This document shows, piece after piece, positions 8,288-16,546 of a stretch of DNA of 64,000 bases (position 1 is the first letter of the stretch; every line of letters starts with the position of its first letter). The position numbers were made by a program, and so were the translations under genes. This stretch comes from Exiguobacterium sibiricum 7-3 (GTDB taxonomy: Bacteria > Bacillota > Bacilli > Exiguobacteriales > Exiguobacteriaceae). The notes beneath the pieces were generated by a model that saw only the letters and a program-made list of their open reading frames with translations, made no database searches and had not been told where the DNA came from. The stretch spans positions 2,646,914 through 2,710,913 of the forward strand of contig NZ_KK211190.1 of the NCBI RefSeq assembly GCF_000620865.1, written 5' to 3'.

Positions 8288-10282
8288 TTACGTTGTCAGA
8301 ATCAGCGTCTCGAGTGGGGCGAGTGTCACTGTTCCACTATATGTCTCGTTCGTATTCAACTCTTTATAGGAAGCATCGAGCACCACGTCCCGGCTTGCTT
8401 TTGTATCATGGTTCATGAAGAAGACGAAATCACGTGTTTCCCCGTGACGGCGGACGACCTCGACTTGATCCGGTGCTTCAAACATCTGAACGCCGGCATC
8501 AAGAAACGCTTGCCGGTAAATCGTATCGATCATCGCATCATCAATCGATGCACCAATGTACGTGATTGTTCCTTTATAGACATTCCGTGTCACGGCAGCG
8601 ACTCCGTCATAAAACGTATCGCGGTAGACAGCAAGCGGTTCAGCGGTCGTCGGTGTAATCAAATCACACCAGAGCCGGGCCGGTGAACCTTGGCCTTCAA
8701 AGGCACCAATGCCTTCCACCCGGTTTTCCTGCACGGCTTGCAACGATTCGTACTCATCGATTTCGATTCCTGCATACGGTGCGAACTTGCCTGGTAACGT
8801 TAAAGGCAAGACATTGTTATGCGGGTCCTTGACGCCGGTCCGGTACGTGAAGATGACGTGTCCGCCCTGCTCCATGTAATCAATCAGTGATTGGTCAAAT
8901 GTCGGGTTCGTTAAAAAATAGAGTGGAACGATGATCAGTTTGTATTGATCGAGCCGGTCACCCGGGAAGACGATATCCGTCGACGCTTGACGCCGGACGG
9001 CACCGCCGTAGAAACGGACGAACTCGGTCCGGAAATCAAACGCATCACTGTGCGGCTGATGGGTCCAGGCCCAGACGTTCTCCTGATCAAAATAGACGCC
9101 GACTTCCGCTTGATAGTTGCTTGCGTTGATTTCGTCACCAAACGTATTCAGTTCGGTCATGATTTGTTTGACTTCGTTGAATTTACGCTTCGGTTTTCCA
9201 TCGTGATCGATGATCCCGTGGCAAAACTCTTCCGTTCCGAACAATGCTGCCCGGAAGCGGAAGTAGACGATGGCTTCCGCACCGCGTGCGACCGCCTGAT
9301 ACGTCCACAAACGGATATGACCGGGGCGCGGCAGGTAACCGATTTTACTCCAGCCCTGCGCTCCACTGAGTTGCTCCATCACCCAAAATCCTTTTCCTTG
9401 TTTCGAAGAGCGGCAGAGATCATGATCGCTCGCCATTTTCTCGAAACGGTTCGGTTCCGGCAAACCGCCCCAGACCGGATAGTTATCAAAAGCAACGTAA
9501 TCGAGATCCTGTGCCATCTGTTGTTGATTGACGGCCATATCACTGTACACGAGGTTATGTGTAATGAACGCATCCGGATGAATGTGTTCCCGGAGTGCAT
9601 CGACCTGCAGTTTGTTGTAATGGTTGTAACCGTCGGCACAGAAGCGATCGAAGTCGACGAGTAATGACGGGTTATGTTCCTGATAGACTTTCCGCGGCAC
9701 CGGGATCTGCTCCCACGCCGTGTAGGTCTGACTCCAGAAGACGGTTCCCCATGTTTCATTTAACGCATCGAGCGTGCCGTAACGGTTTTTGAGCCAAATC
9801 TGGAAAGCAGCCCGGTCGACGTCGCTGTATGAACGATCTGATTTTTCATGGCCGTATTCGTTGTCAGTCTGCCAACCGATCACACGCGTATGTTTCCCGT
9901 ACCGTTTCGCCATCTCAGTCGTGATGGCAACCGAAAACTGTTGATACGTCTCGCTGTGAACTGTATAGTGGCGACGGGCTCCAAAGCTGATGGTCACACC
10001 ATGCTCGTCTGCCGGAAGAATCTCCGGATACTTGTGACACATCCACGCCGGTGGTGTTGCGGTCGGTGTCCCGAGGACGATGTCAAAACCGGCGACACTC
10101 AAGCGTTCGATAATATCGTCCCAAAACCGGAAATCGTAAACTCCTTCTTCCGGCTCCATCATCGTCCAGGCAAATTCCGCCAACCGAACGACGTTGACAC
10201 CAAGTTCTTTCATCAATCGGAAGTCTTCCTCCCATAACGTACGTGGAGTTTGTTCCGGGTAATAATCGACGCCTAAATACAT
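8288..10282 (-). CDS. Beta-galactosidase, GH42
   Basis: This 664-residue protein is a cytoplasmic GH42 beta-galactosidase (LacA/GanA type) that hydrolyses beta-galactosides such as galacto-oligosaccharides from plant galactan or lactose. It begins YLGVDYYPEQTP, a hallmark of the family. The acid/base glutamate is in WQTDNEYG (about residue 146) and the nucleophile glutamate in FWVMEQLSGAQGW (about 307). No signal peptide is present. It follows the two permease genes in the operon. Together with GH36 it suggests the imported substrate can carry both alpha- and beta-linked galactose; the true substrate is not settled by sequence. Confidence 0.94.
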   Translation of the reverse strand: MYLGVDYYPEQTPRTLWEEDFRLMKELGVNVVRLAEFAWTMMEPEEGVYDFRFWDDIIERLSVAGFDIVLGTPTATPPAWMCHKYPEILPADEHGVTISFGARRHYTVHSETYQQFSVAITTEMAKRYGKHTRVIGWQTDNEYGHEKSDRSYSDVDRAAFQIWLKNRYGTLDALNETWGTVFWSQTYTAWEQIPVPRKVYQEHNPSLLVDFDRFCADGYNHYNKLQVDALREHIHPDAFITHNLVYSDMAVNQQQMAQDLDYVAFDNYPVWGGLPEPNRFEKMASDHDLCRSSKQGKGFWVMEQLSGAQGWSKIGYLPRPGHIRLWTYQAVARGAEAIVYFRFRAALFGTEEFCHGIIDHDGKPKRKFNEVKQIMTELNTFGDEINASNYQAEVGVYFDQENVWAWTHQPHSDAFDFRTEFVRFYGGAVRRQASTDIVFPGDRLDQYKLIIVPLYFLTNPTFDQSLIDYMEQGGHVIFTYRTGVKDPHNNVLPLTLPGKFAPYAGIEIDEYESLQAVQENRVEGIGAFEGQGSPARLWCDLITPTTAEPLAVYRDTFYDGVAAVTRNVYKGTITYIGASIDDAMIDTIYRQAFLDAGVQMFEAPDQVEVVRRHGETRDFVFFMNHDTKASRDVVLDASYKELNTNETYSGTVTLAPLETLILTT

Positions 10283-10307
10283 TGTGCTCCCCCTGACTCA
10301 AAACAAA

Positions 10308-11093
10308 TTATTTTACTGCACCTGCCGTCATTCCTTTTTGGAAGAAACGTTGGAAGAAGATATAGAAGACCATTGTCGGTAAACTGATTAATACGAGTGA
10401 CGCATAGATTTTCCCCGGATCACCGCCGAGCGCATCTTTGAAGAAGCTTGGTGCCATCGTGACCGTTTGATAAGCCGGATCCGTCATGAACGTCAAGACC
10501 ATCAAATACTCATTCCACGAGTTGAGGAACGCATAGATTAACGCTGTTGCCAGTGCCGGTTTCGCAAGCGGCAACATGACTTTAAAGAAGACTTCAAGAA
10601 TCGTCGCGCCGTCAATGTATGCGGCTTCCATTAATTCGTTTGGCAACTCGTCAAAATATCCTTTAATCAGCATCAGACCGAACGGCAGGAAGAACGCGAC
10701 TTCCGCCCCGATCAAGCCCCAGTGGTTATTCAGACCGTCAAACGACCGTAATGTGAAGAACAACGGAACGATCATGGAAGCGACCGGTAACATCAGACCG
10801 GCAAGTACCATGTTGAACAACAGACGTTTTCCGGCGAATTCGAGTTTCGAGAACGCGAATGCGGCAAACGCAAGAATCGTGATCGAAATGATGATCATGA
10901 AGAAAGCGACGAAGAAACTGTTAAAGACGAATGTCGGGAAATTCGGGTTTTGCAGCGTTGCGATATAGTTTTCAAATCCGTTGACACGTAAGCTCTCCTT
11001 GAACATGACGAAGATCGGGAACAGCCAGACGATCGAAGCAAGCATCAGGACGAGGTTGATGACCCAACGGCTTTTTTTAGATTCTACATTCAT
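10308..11093 (-). CDS. Sugar ABC transporter permease, MalG-like
   Basis: This 261-residue membrane protein of the CUT1 carbohydrate importer family has six predicted membrane segments and the cytoplasmic EAA loop ELMEAAYIDGATILEVFFKVMLPLAKPA near residue 180, which docks to the ATPase. The ATG at 11093 is chosen over an upstream start because AAGGAGG lies 9 bases before it. It pairs with the MalF-like permease immediately upstream. No ATP-binding subunit is present in the operon, so a shared MsmX/MsmK-type ATPase encoded elsewhere is inferred. Confidence 0.92.
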   Translation of the reverse strand: MNVESKKSRWVINLVLMLASIVWLFPIFVMFKESLRVNGFENYIATLQNPNFPTFVFNSFFVAFFMIIISITILAFAAFAFSKLEFAGKRLLFNMVLAGLMLPVASMIVPLFFTLRSFDGLNNHWGLIGAEVAFFLPFGLMLIKGYFDELPNELMEAAYIDGATILEVFFKVMLPLAKPALATALIYAFLNSWNEYLMVLTFMTDPAYQTVTMAPSFFKDALGGDPGKIYASLVLISLPTMVFYIFFQRFFQKGMTAGAVK

Positions 11094-11106
11094 GGGACGT
11101 TCCTCC

Positions 11107-12072
11107 TTAGTTATCCATTTTCTTTTGAACACGTAACTGGATGTACGTAATCAGTAAAGCGATTGTCAGCAAGATGATGGCAACAGCACTTGAAAAGCCG
11201 ACTTCTTGTTGCAGCATTGATTTACGGAACAGGTACGTCGAGATGAATTCTGTTGAAGAACCGGGCCCGCCGGCTGTTGTGATCCAGACCAGGTCAAACG
11301 TCTTCAGACCACCGATTACACCGAGAATCGATAACGTGAACGTCGTTCCTTTTAAGTTCGGGAAGACGATGCTCCAAAGCGTCCGGAAGAATCCGGCACC
11401 ATCGATTTTAGCGGCTTCAAAGATTTCTTTTTCAATCGTCAGCATCGCCATGTAGTACATGACCATCGATGAACCGGTCCACTGGAAGATGTTGATGGCA
11501 ATGACCGAGTACAACGCGATATCCGGATCACCAAGCCAGTTTTGTTCTAAGCTGCCGAGACCAATCGCCCGGAGGAATTCGTTGATGTAACCGAATTGGA
11601 AGTCGTAAATTTGTGAGAATGCGGCACCAAGGACGACCGGACTCAGGACAACCGGGAAGAAGAAAACCGATTTCATGGCGGTCCGTAACGGTCCCTGTGT
11701 GTGCAGGAAATACGCGAGAACAAGACCGATAAAGGCTTGAATCGTAACGGTTAAGATCGTGAAGATGAACGTATTTTTAAGCGAGAGGTAGAAATCCGGA
11801 TCCCGGAACATTTCCGCGTAGTTTTCAAACCCGACGAAGACTTTATCAAATGAAATGCCGTCCCATGAGAAGAAGGAGTTATAGGCGTTATAGAAAATCC
11901 CGTAATAGATAAACGCGACGACAAACAGGACGATGGGTCCGACGAACGCCCAACCGACCATGTTTTGTTTCATTTTTCCTTTTCTTTTCTTTTTCGGAAC
12001 ATTTGAACGGGGTGCCGGTTTCAGCGGCTCGGCTTTTGGTTTGATCGGCAATTCTTGTTGCTCTGTCTGCAT
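11107..12072 (-). CDS. Sugar ABC transporter permease, MalF-like
   Basis: This 321-residue CUT1 permease has a Lys-rich cytoplasmic N-terminus (residues 10-33, many Pro and Lys), about six membrane helices and the EAA motif EIFEAAKIDGAGFFRTLWSIVFPNLKG near residue 225. The ATG at 12072 (MQTEQQ) is preferred to one 20 codons upstream because it gives a normal cytoplasmic start with a purine-rich site, although the Shine-Dalgarno match (GTGGGG) is only moderate. It lies between the binding lipoprotein and the MalG-like permease in the galactoside operon. Confidence 0.9.
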   Translation of the reverse strand: MQTEQQELPIKPKAEPLKPAPRSNVPKKKRKGKMKQNMVGWAFVGPIVLFVVAFIYYGIFYNAYNSFFSWDGISFDKVFVGFENYAEMFRDPDFYLSLKNTFIFTILTVTIQAFIGLVLAYFLHTQGPLRTAMKSVFFFPVVLSPVVLGAAFSQIYDFQFGYINEFLRAIGLGSLEQNWLGDPDIALYSVIAINIFQWTGSSMVMYYMAMLTIEKEIFEAAKIDGAGFFRTLWSIVFPNLKGTTFTLSILGVIGGLKTFDLVWITTAGGPGSSTEFISTYLFRKSMLQQEVGFSSAVAIILLTIALLITYIQLRVQKKMDN

Positions 12073-12147
12073 AACGATTTCCCCACTTTCTTGATCTTTA
12101 AAAATCAGGAAGTGGCACGCAGAGCGCACCACTTCACTGTATCGTTC

Positions 12148-13458
12148 TTATTTTTTCGATTGATCGGCTGCATCCTGAACACGTTGGAGTGCTTCTTTCG
12201 GATTTTGACCCGTCGCGATGTTTTGAAGTTCCTTACCGAGGATATCGTTAAGTTTTGTATCACGGATACCACGGCTTGCTACAGCTTTAGAAAGTGTTTC
12301 GTTCAGCATTTTGTATGACTCTTTTTCCCCTTCAGATGTGAAGGCTGCATCTGAATCAATTTTGACATCCTTGATTCCAGGTGCCATTTCGAACTCACCC
12401 ATGTAGACTTCCTGTCCTTCACCTTGGCTCATGAAGGCAACAAACTCAGCTGCACCTTCTTGTTGTTTTGATTCTTTATTGACGGCAAGCGCCATATCGA
12501 TTGATGCGATGATTGGTTGTTCTGTTCCACCTGCAAGGTTTGGAAGCGGTGTGAAGCCAAGCTCATCTTTGATTTTCCATTTGTCTTTTTTCTCAGCTGT
12601 CGTCATCGAGTGAGCTTCCCATGAACCGATAACCCACATCGCTGCTTTTTTATCGAAGAACTGGTTCATCCCGTCATTGTATGTCGCAAGTCCGAGTGCT
12701 CCTTCTTGGAAGACTTTATCTTTGAAGAGATCCTGCCAAACTTGAGCTGTCTTGACCATCTCGTCGTCTGTCCATTTCGCTTCGCCGGACAAGACTTTTT
12801 GAATGTAACCCGGTGCGACCTGGTGGCTTAAAACGTTGTAGACATCGATATCGATCCACGCATCTTTTGCTCCAAGCATCAATGGAATGACTTTATCGCC
12901 CGACGCTTTGATCTTTTTGACAGCGTCGACTGTTTCTTTGTAGTTCTTCGGTGGTGTGACACCGTATTTATCAAGCATCGTTTTGTTGTACATCAAGTAG
13001 GCTTGACCCGTAAAGCCGATTGGGACCGCATATTGTTTACCGTCAATCGTCGTTTGATCGATGCCGAGCTCGACGAATTTGTCTTTCCATCCTTTGCCGG
13101 CTGCTTTATCCATGTAAGAATCGACTGGCACGACACGGTCTTTGTACTGCTGGATCATTGGTTCTTTCAGACCGATGATGTCTGGTCCCTTACCAGATAA
13201 CATCGCGACTTGAAGTTGTTTTTCATAGTCTTCGCTGTAACGTTTGAACTCGACGACATATTTGTCTTGTGATTTGTTGAAGGCATCGACGACTTCCTTA
13301 CCGGCTTCAGGCTGAGGTGCCCAACCCCACCAGGAAATGACGGTTTTTCCGTCTTTTGTTGTCGCCTGTTTTTCATCTTCGCCACCACAAGCGGCAAGTA
13401 ATGCCGATAATGTCAGAACTGATGCAGCTGCGAGTACTTTGGTTTTTTTGAATTTCAT
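12148..13458 (-). CDS. Sugar ABC transporter substrate-binding lipoprotein
   Basis: This 436-residue extracellular solute-binding protein (COG1653-type, CUT1 family) has a lipoprotein signal: MKFKKTK, a hydrophobic stretch and the lipobox LAAC with the lipidated cysteine at about residue 24. The mature part starts GGEDEKQ and contains the WWGWAPQ motif typical of sugar-binding members. It captures the galactoside at the membrane surface and hands it to the two permeases encoded just downstream. The start at 13458 has AAAGGGG 9 bases upstream; the longer frame adds 34 residues that would hide the signal peptide. The upstream gene overlaps this region's leader only slightly. Confidence 0.93.
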   Translation of the reverse strand: MKFKKTKVLAAASVLTLSALLAACGGEDEKQATTKDGKTVISWWGWAPQPEAGKEVVDAFNKSQDKYVVEFKRYSEDYEKQLQVAMLSGKGPDIIGLKEPMIQQYKDRVVPVDSYMDKAAGKGWKDKFVELGIDQTTIDGKQYAVPIGFTGQAYLMYNKTMLDKYGVTPPKNYKETVDAVKKIKASGDKVIPLMLGAKDAWIDIDVYNVLSHQVAPGYIQKVLSGEAKWTDDEMVKTAQVWQDLFKDKVFQEGALGLATYNDGMNQFFDKKAAMWVIGSWEAHSMTTAEKKDKWKIKDELGFTPLPNLAGGTEQPIIASIDMALAVNKESKQQEGAAEFVAFMSQGEGQEVYMGEFEMAPGIKDVKIDSDAAFTSEGEKESYKMLNETLSKAVASRGIRDTKLNDILGKELQNIATGQNPKEALQRVQDAADQSKK

Positions 13459-13486
13459 GTGAGTGATCCCCTTTGTATGTGAGTGG

Positions 13487-13969
13487 TCAAGCGTACTTTC
13501 TAAGCTGTTGCCCTTCAAGCTGTGCGTGTTGACACCATTGTTCGATGACTTCCATGCCAATCGGCATCCGTTGGAGTTGAATCAAGACTCGTGCAATCAG
13601 TCGCAGACGGTAGTCTAACGTGTCCACTTCCGGTGTCACGAACAGATAAAATTCTCCACCGAGCGTCAAACAACCGGCTGTGCGCATGTGTTGCATCAAC
13701 ACCCGTAATTCAATGTATCCGTTCTCATTTTTTCGAAGATGAAGTTCTGAAGATCGAATCGTCAGTACCCCTTGTACGGACGACATTCGAAATTGAAAGA
13801 CTCCATCTTGTCGTGGCCGAACGAGAACGCCGTCTTGATCTGCAGACCGCTTATCTCCCGGCTGTTGTTCCGTCATATCTCCTGTCAAACGGTTCACGTA
13901 AAAGCCACGGATTGCTCCGTAACGCCCGAAAGCTTCACGGTAGGAAACCCATAAATCCTCTGTTTCCAT
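13487..13969 (-). CDS. Uncharacterised protein, first gene of the galactose operon
   Basis: This 160-residue protein was not recognised. It has no signal peptide or membrane segment and is predicted to be soluble. It is mixed alpha/beta, with beta-rich stretches around residues 60-115 (FQFRMSSVQGVLTIRSSELHLRK is one) and an amphipathic C-terminal helix. The chosen ATG at 13969 follows GAAGGGGG. It sits directly downstream of the cre/ROK-operator promoter and upstream of the binding lipoprotein, so it is co-expressed with galactoside uptake. A sensory or modulating role for the transporter is possible but is only an inference from position. Confidence 0.75.
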   Translation of the reverse strand: METEDLWVSYREAFGRYGAIRGFYVNRLTGDMTEQQPGDKRSADQDGVLVRPRQDGVFQFRMSSVQGVLTIRSSELHLRKNENGYIELRVLMQHMRTAGCLTLGGEFYLFVTPEVDTLDYRLRLIARVLIQLQRMPIGMEVIEQWCQHAQLEGQQLRKYA

Positions 13970-14050
13970 CTGCGCGACGCCCCCTTCTTTCTGTTTCAGC
14001 TTAACCGGTCCCTGCCGGTCTGCATCCACCTCCACTGGTTGATGAAAACT

Positions 14051-14075
14051 TAGTAAATTAAATTTATTATCTAAC
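14051..14075 (-). promoter_or_regulatory. Probable ROK-repressor operator
   Basis: An imperfect 25-nt palindrome runs from TTAGTAAA (14051-14058) to TTATCTAA (14068-14075), AT-rich with TTAG...CTAA ends like XylR/NagC-type ROK operators. It lies 10-35 bases after the -10 box of the galactose promoter, where repressor binding would block initiation. The ROK gene next door is the natural partner; the link is inferred. Confidence 0.6.
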
Positions 14076-14085
14076 TTTAAGAAAA

Positions 14086-14122
14086 CTATAGCACATGCTG
14101 TTTTGTTTTGTAAACGGTTTCA
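14086..14122 (-). promoter_or_regulatory. Galactose operon promoter with overlapping cre site
   Basis: On the minus strand TTTACA (14114-14109) and TATAGT (14091-14086) are 17 bp apart. The site TGAAACCGTTTACA (14122-14109) fits the CcpA consensus TGWNANCGNTNWCA at every position and covers the -35, so glucose-dependent repression by CcpA is expected. A long AT-rich leader separates the promoter from the first gene. Confidence 0.8.
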
Positions 14123-14150
14123 AAAAATATTTTTTCTTCGTTCTTTTCAC

Positions 14151-14197
14151 AAAAAAAGCTTGCCGGATCCGGTGAAAACACCGTAACCCAGCAAGCT
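14151..14197 (-). terminator. Terminator of the ROK repressor gene
   Basis: A long interrupted stem (outer 7 bp AGCTTGC/GCAAGCT at 14158-14164 and 14191-14197, inner 5 bp CGGTG/CACCG) is followed on the minus strand by seven T. It ends the ROK transcript before the galactose promoter. Confidence 0.75.
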
Positions 14198-14202
14198 GCA
14201 TT

Positions 14203-15363
14203 TTAAATGGTTTGAAAAATACTGTTTGTTGCGAGTGCCGCTGCACTGAGTGCCCCTTGTTTTTCACTCCAGGGAACCATCTTAACATCGGTTTCACGTG
14301 AAGCCGTCGTCAAGGCCGTGTGTTCGACCCGTTCTTTGATTTGATCGACGATGGAAGGAGCCAGTTCAAACATCGGTCCTCCAAGTAAAATCCGCTTCGG
14401 ATTGATCAGATGAATCGTATTCAGGACACCGATTCCGATGTATTCACCCGCCCGGTGGTACGCGGCTTTCGCGTACGGATCCCCGTCCGTCAGACGTTTT
14501 CTCAGTTCCGCCAGTGTCTTGACTTGCGGGTCAATGGCTTCAAAATCACGCAACAACGCTTTTTCCCCAGCCAATGCTTCGAGACATCCCCGATTCCCGC
14601 AGGAGCAAATCGGGCCATCCAAATCAAGTCGCATATGCCCGACCTCACCTGTAATGTGATTTTCGCCGTCAATCAGCTTCCCGTCCAGGACATACGCCCC
14701 TCCGATTCCTTCTCCGGCATACAGATAGAAAAATTGGTCGACCCCGACGCCTTCTCCGAATAACAATTCGAATGAAGCGAGAGCCCGGACATCGTTTTCG
14801 ATAAAAACAGGGTACGCAAACCGATTTTCCAAATGTTCCTTTAATGCCACATCATGGAGATGAAAACGAGGGGCAAATAAAATCACTCCGGTCTCCGGAT
14901 TGACCATCCCGTGAACGGATATTCCGATGCCGTGAATCGTTCCGACCTGCTCCGTCGCCTCAATCAGTTCTTCACACAACAGAACGACAGCCTGCATTAA
15001 TTCTTCGTTTGTATCAAATTTACCCATCGTTTCCACTTCGTGAATCGTATTTCCGCTTAAATCCGCGATGACTCCGATGAAGCGGTGACTTGTCGCATCA
15101 ATCCCGATGACATATTGTTCTTTCGCCACGAGTTCGAGCAGAATCGGCTTTCGTCCACCGTTTGAAACACCGAGTTCACGCTCTGTCACGAGTTGATCCG
15201 CAATCAGTTCTCCGACGATGTTCGAAACGGTCGGTTTCGTCAGTTTTGTTTGTTGTGCCAGTTCCACTCGTGAAATCGGTTGATACATCCGAATCAAACG
15301 TAATACAAGTGCCCGATTGTAGGAACGCATCCACTTTGAATTTCGTGGCATCTCTTTAACCAT
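14203..15363 (-). CDS. ROK-family transcriptional repressor
   Basis: This 386-residue protein has an N-terminal winged helix-turn-helix (residues ~14-70; SRVELAQQTKLTKPTVSNIV) and a C-terminal ROK domain with GIDATSHRFIGVIADLSG, ENDVRALASFE and the zinc-binding CSCGNRGCLE near residue 255. These are features of XylR/NagC-type repressors that respond to a sugar. It lies directly upstream of the galactose operon, in the same orientation but with its own terminator, so it most likely represses that operon. The effector (galactose, a galactoside or a phosphate) cannot be told from sequence. The N-terminal ATG at 15363 is weak in ribosome-binding context; a Met at codon 5 is an alternative. Confidence 0.9.
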   Translation of the reverse strand: MVKEMPRNSKWMRSYNRALVLRLIRMYQPISRVELAQQTKLTKPTVSNIVGELIADQLVTERELGVSNGGRKPILLELVAKEQYVIGIDATSHRFIGVIADLSGNTIHEVETMGKFDTNEELMQAVVLLCEELIEATEQVGTIHGIGISVHGMVNPETGVILFAPRFHLHDVALKEHLENRFAYPVFIENDVRALASFELLFGEGVGVDQFFYLYAGEGIGGAYVLDGKLIDGENHITGEVGHMRLDLDGPICSCGNRGCLEALAGEKALLRDFEAIDPQVKTLAELRKRLTDGDPYAKAAYHRAGEYIGIGVLNTIHLINPKRILLGGPMFELAPSIVDQIKERVEHTALTTASRETDVKMVPWSEKQGALSAAALATNSIFQTI

Positions 15364-15507
15364 GTTCGTCCCGCATCCCTTCCATTCTTGTCTCTATATC
15401 TATTCTCGCATATTTTGTAAGGGATTTCATGGTTACCCAAAGATTCGTTGCGATTTAACTTTTCCGAAAACGCTCGGTGAATTCACACGACCTCATCCTG
15501 TTTTTAG

Positions 15508-16212
15508 TCACGCTTCATCATACGGCTGTTCAATGACTAAGACACGACTTCCGTCTGCATTTTCGGTCAGTTCCATTTCGATGATGGCTTCTCCGACCAA
15601 CAGCACAATCGGTAATGCTGGATCGGTGTTCCGGAAAAAACCGACCCGTCCCTGATAAACATCCATATAGTCGGCAAATAAAAACGTTCCGTTGACATGC
15701 AGTTCATCTTGATTCGGATTAAATTCAAGTCGCGGCACGCCATACCATGCCTCACCGTTCAAATACAGCAATGGCTTTTTCCCCATCACTTCACTCGATT
15801 CCCGCCGCATCTCGATTGCTCCTTCGGTGTCATAATACAACCGGTCTGTTCCTCTGGTTGCAATGACGATTGGATTCCCTTGATACAACACAATTTCTAA
15901 AATTTCATCCGCCTGTTCCACGTAGTAACCGGATGCGTCAGAGATCGCAAAACTAATCGTGTACAGTTGCATCCACGATACGATATCTGCTACCTCGACC
16001 GGTTTTAAAAACAAAGCCGAAACGAGCCGGACCTCACTTTTTGTCATCGCTAAATTAACATAAATATCAGCCAGTTGAATCGTTCGGATCTCGTTTGACT
16101 GATACACCTCATCATAGTCGGGAACAAACATCGTTTCATAATAATCGTCCATTTCACGTAATTCAAGCGGCGGCATACGACGGTCAAAGTCGGCAATCTG
16201 GATGCGTTTCAT
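15508..16212 (-). CDS. Uncharacterised cytoplasmic protein, 234 aa
   Basis: No family was recognised. The protein has no signal peptide and no membrane segment. It is acidic, with many Glu/Asp and a regular alternation of short hydrophobic strands, suggesting a beta-rich soluble fold. The start MKRIQIADF at 16212 follows AAAGGAGG and is better than one ten codons upstream. The next gene in the same direction is a 42-residue membrane protein whose terminator (16301-16327) separates the two, so this is a single-gene unit. Confidence 0.75.
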   Translation of the reverse strand: MKRIQIADFDRRMPPLELREMDDYYETMFVPDYDEVYQSNEIRTIQLADIYVNLAMTKSEVRLVSALFLKPVEVADIVSWMQLYTISFAISDASGYYVEQADEILEIVLYQGNPIVIATRGTDRLYYDTEGAIEMRRESSEVMGKKPLLYLNGEAWYGVPRLEFNPNQDELHVNGTFLFADYMDVYQGRVGFFRNTDPALPIVLLVGEAIIEMELTENADGSRVLVIEQPYDEA

Positions 16213-16300
16213 GGGGAAGTGCCTCCTTTTCGTAAAGTTCATTTTGTCCTTTGTATTGAATTACCCAATATCTGGTTCCGTTGCACTCCCCTAAAACGAA

Positions 16301-16327
16301 AAAAATCACCCTGGGCTACAGGATGAT
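16301..16327 (-). terminator. Terminator of the 42-residue membrane protein gene
   Basis: A 9-bp stem (16305-16313 with 16319-16327, one G-T pair) is followed on the minus strand by a run of T's, beginning four bases after the stop codon of the small gene. Confidence 0.75.
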
Positions 16328-16330
16328 CCG

Positions 16331-16459
16331 TCATTTCACAAAAAATTGATACAGCAGATATAAGGCAAAGCCAATCACTACAAGGACCGTGAAAATATTA
16401 GCTGTTCCAAAAAACACACGATTGGCCGTTTCATTCCGATCTTCAGGCTTACGATCCAT
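16331..16459 (-). CDS. Small membrane protein, 42 aa
   Basis: This short gene encodes 42 residues: a charged N-terminal third (MDRKPEDRNETANRV) followed by one membrane helix of about 22 hydrophobic residues ending VK. AAAGGAG lies 8 bases before the ATG and a strong terminator follows, so it is a complete transcription unit. The function is unknown. The charged N-terminus then TM arrangement resembles small Firmicute membrane peptides, and that comparison is my impression only. Confidence 0.7.
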   Translation of the reverse strand: MDRKPEDRNETANRVFFGTANIFTVLVVIGFALYLLYQFFVK

Positions 16460-16546
16460 TACGAGAACTCCTTTGCTAAAATCCATTTTTTTCTATCTTA
16501 TACATAAGGAATTCTCGAATGATCTGTTCAGCACCTGCTGTTTTAA

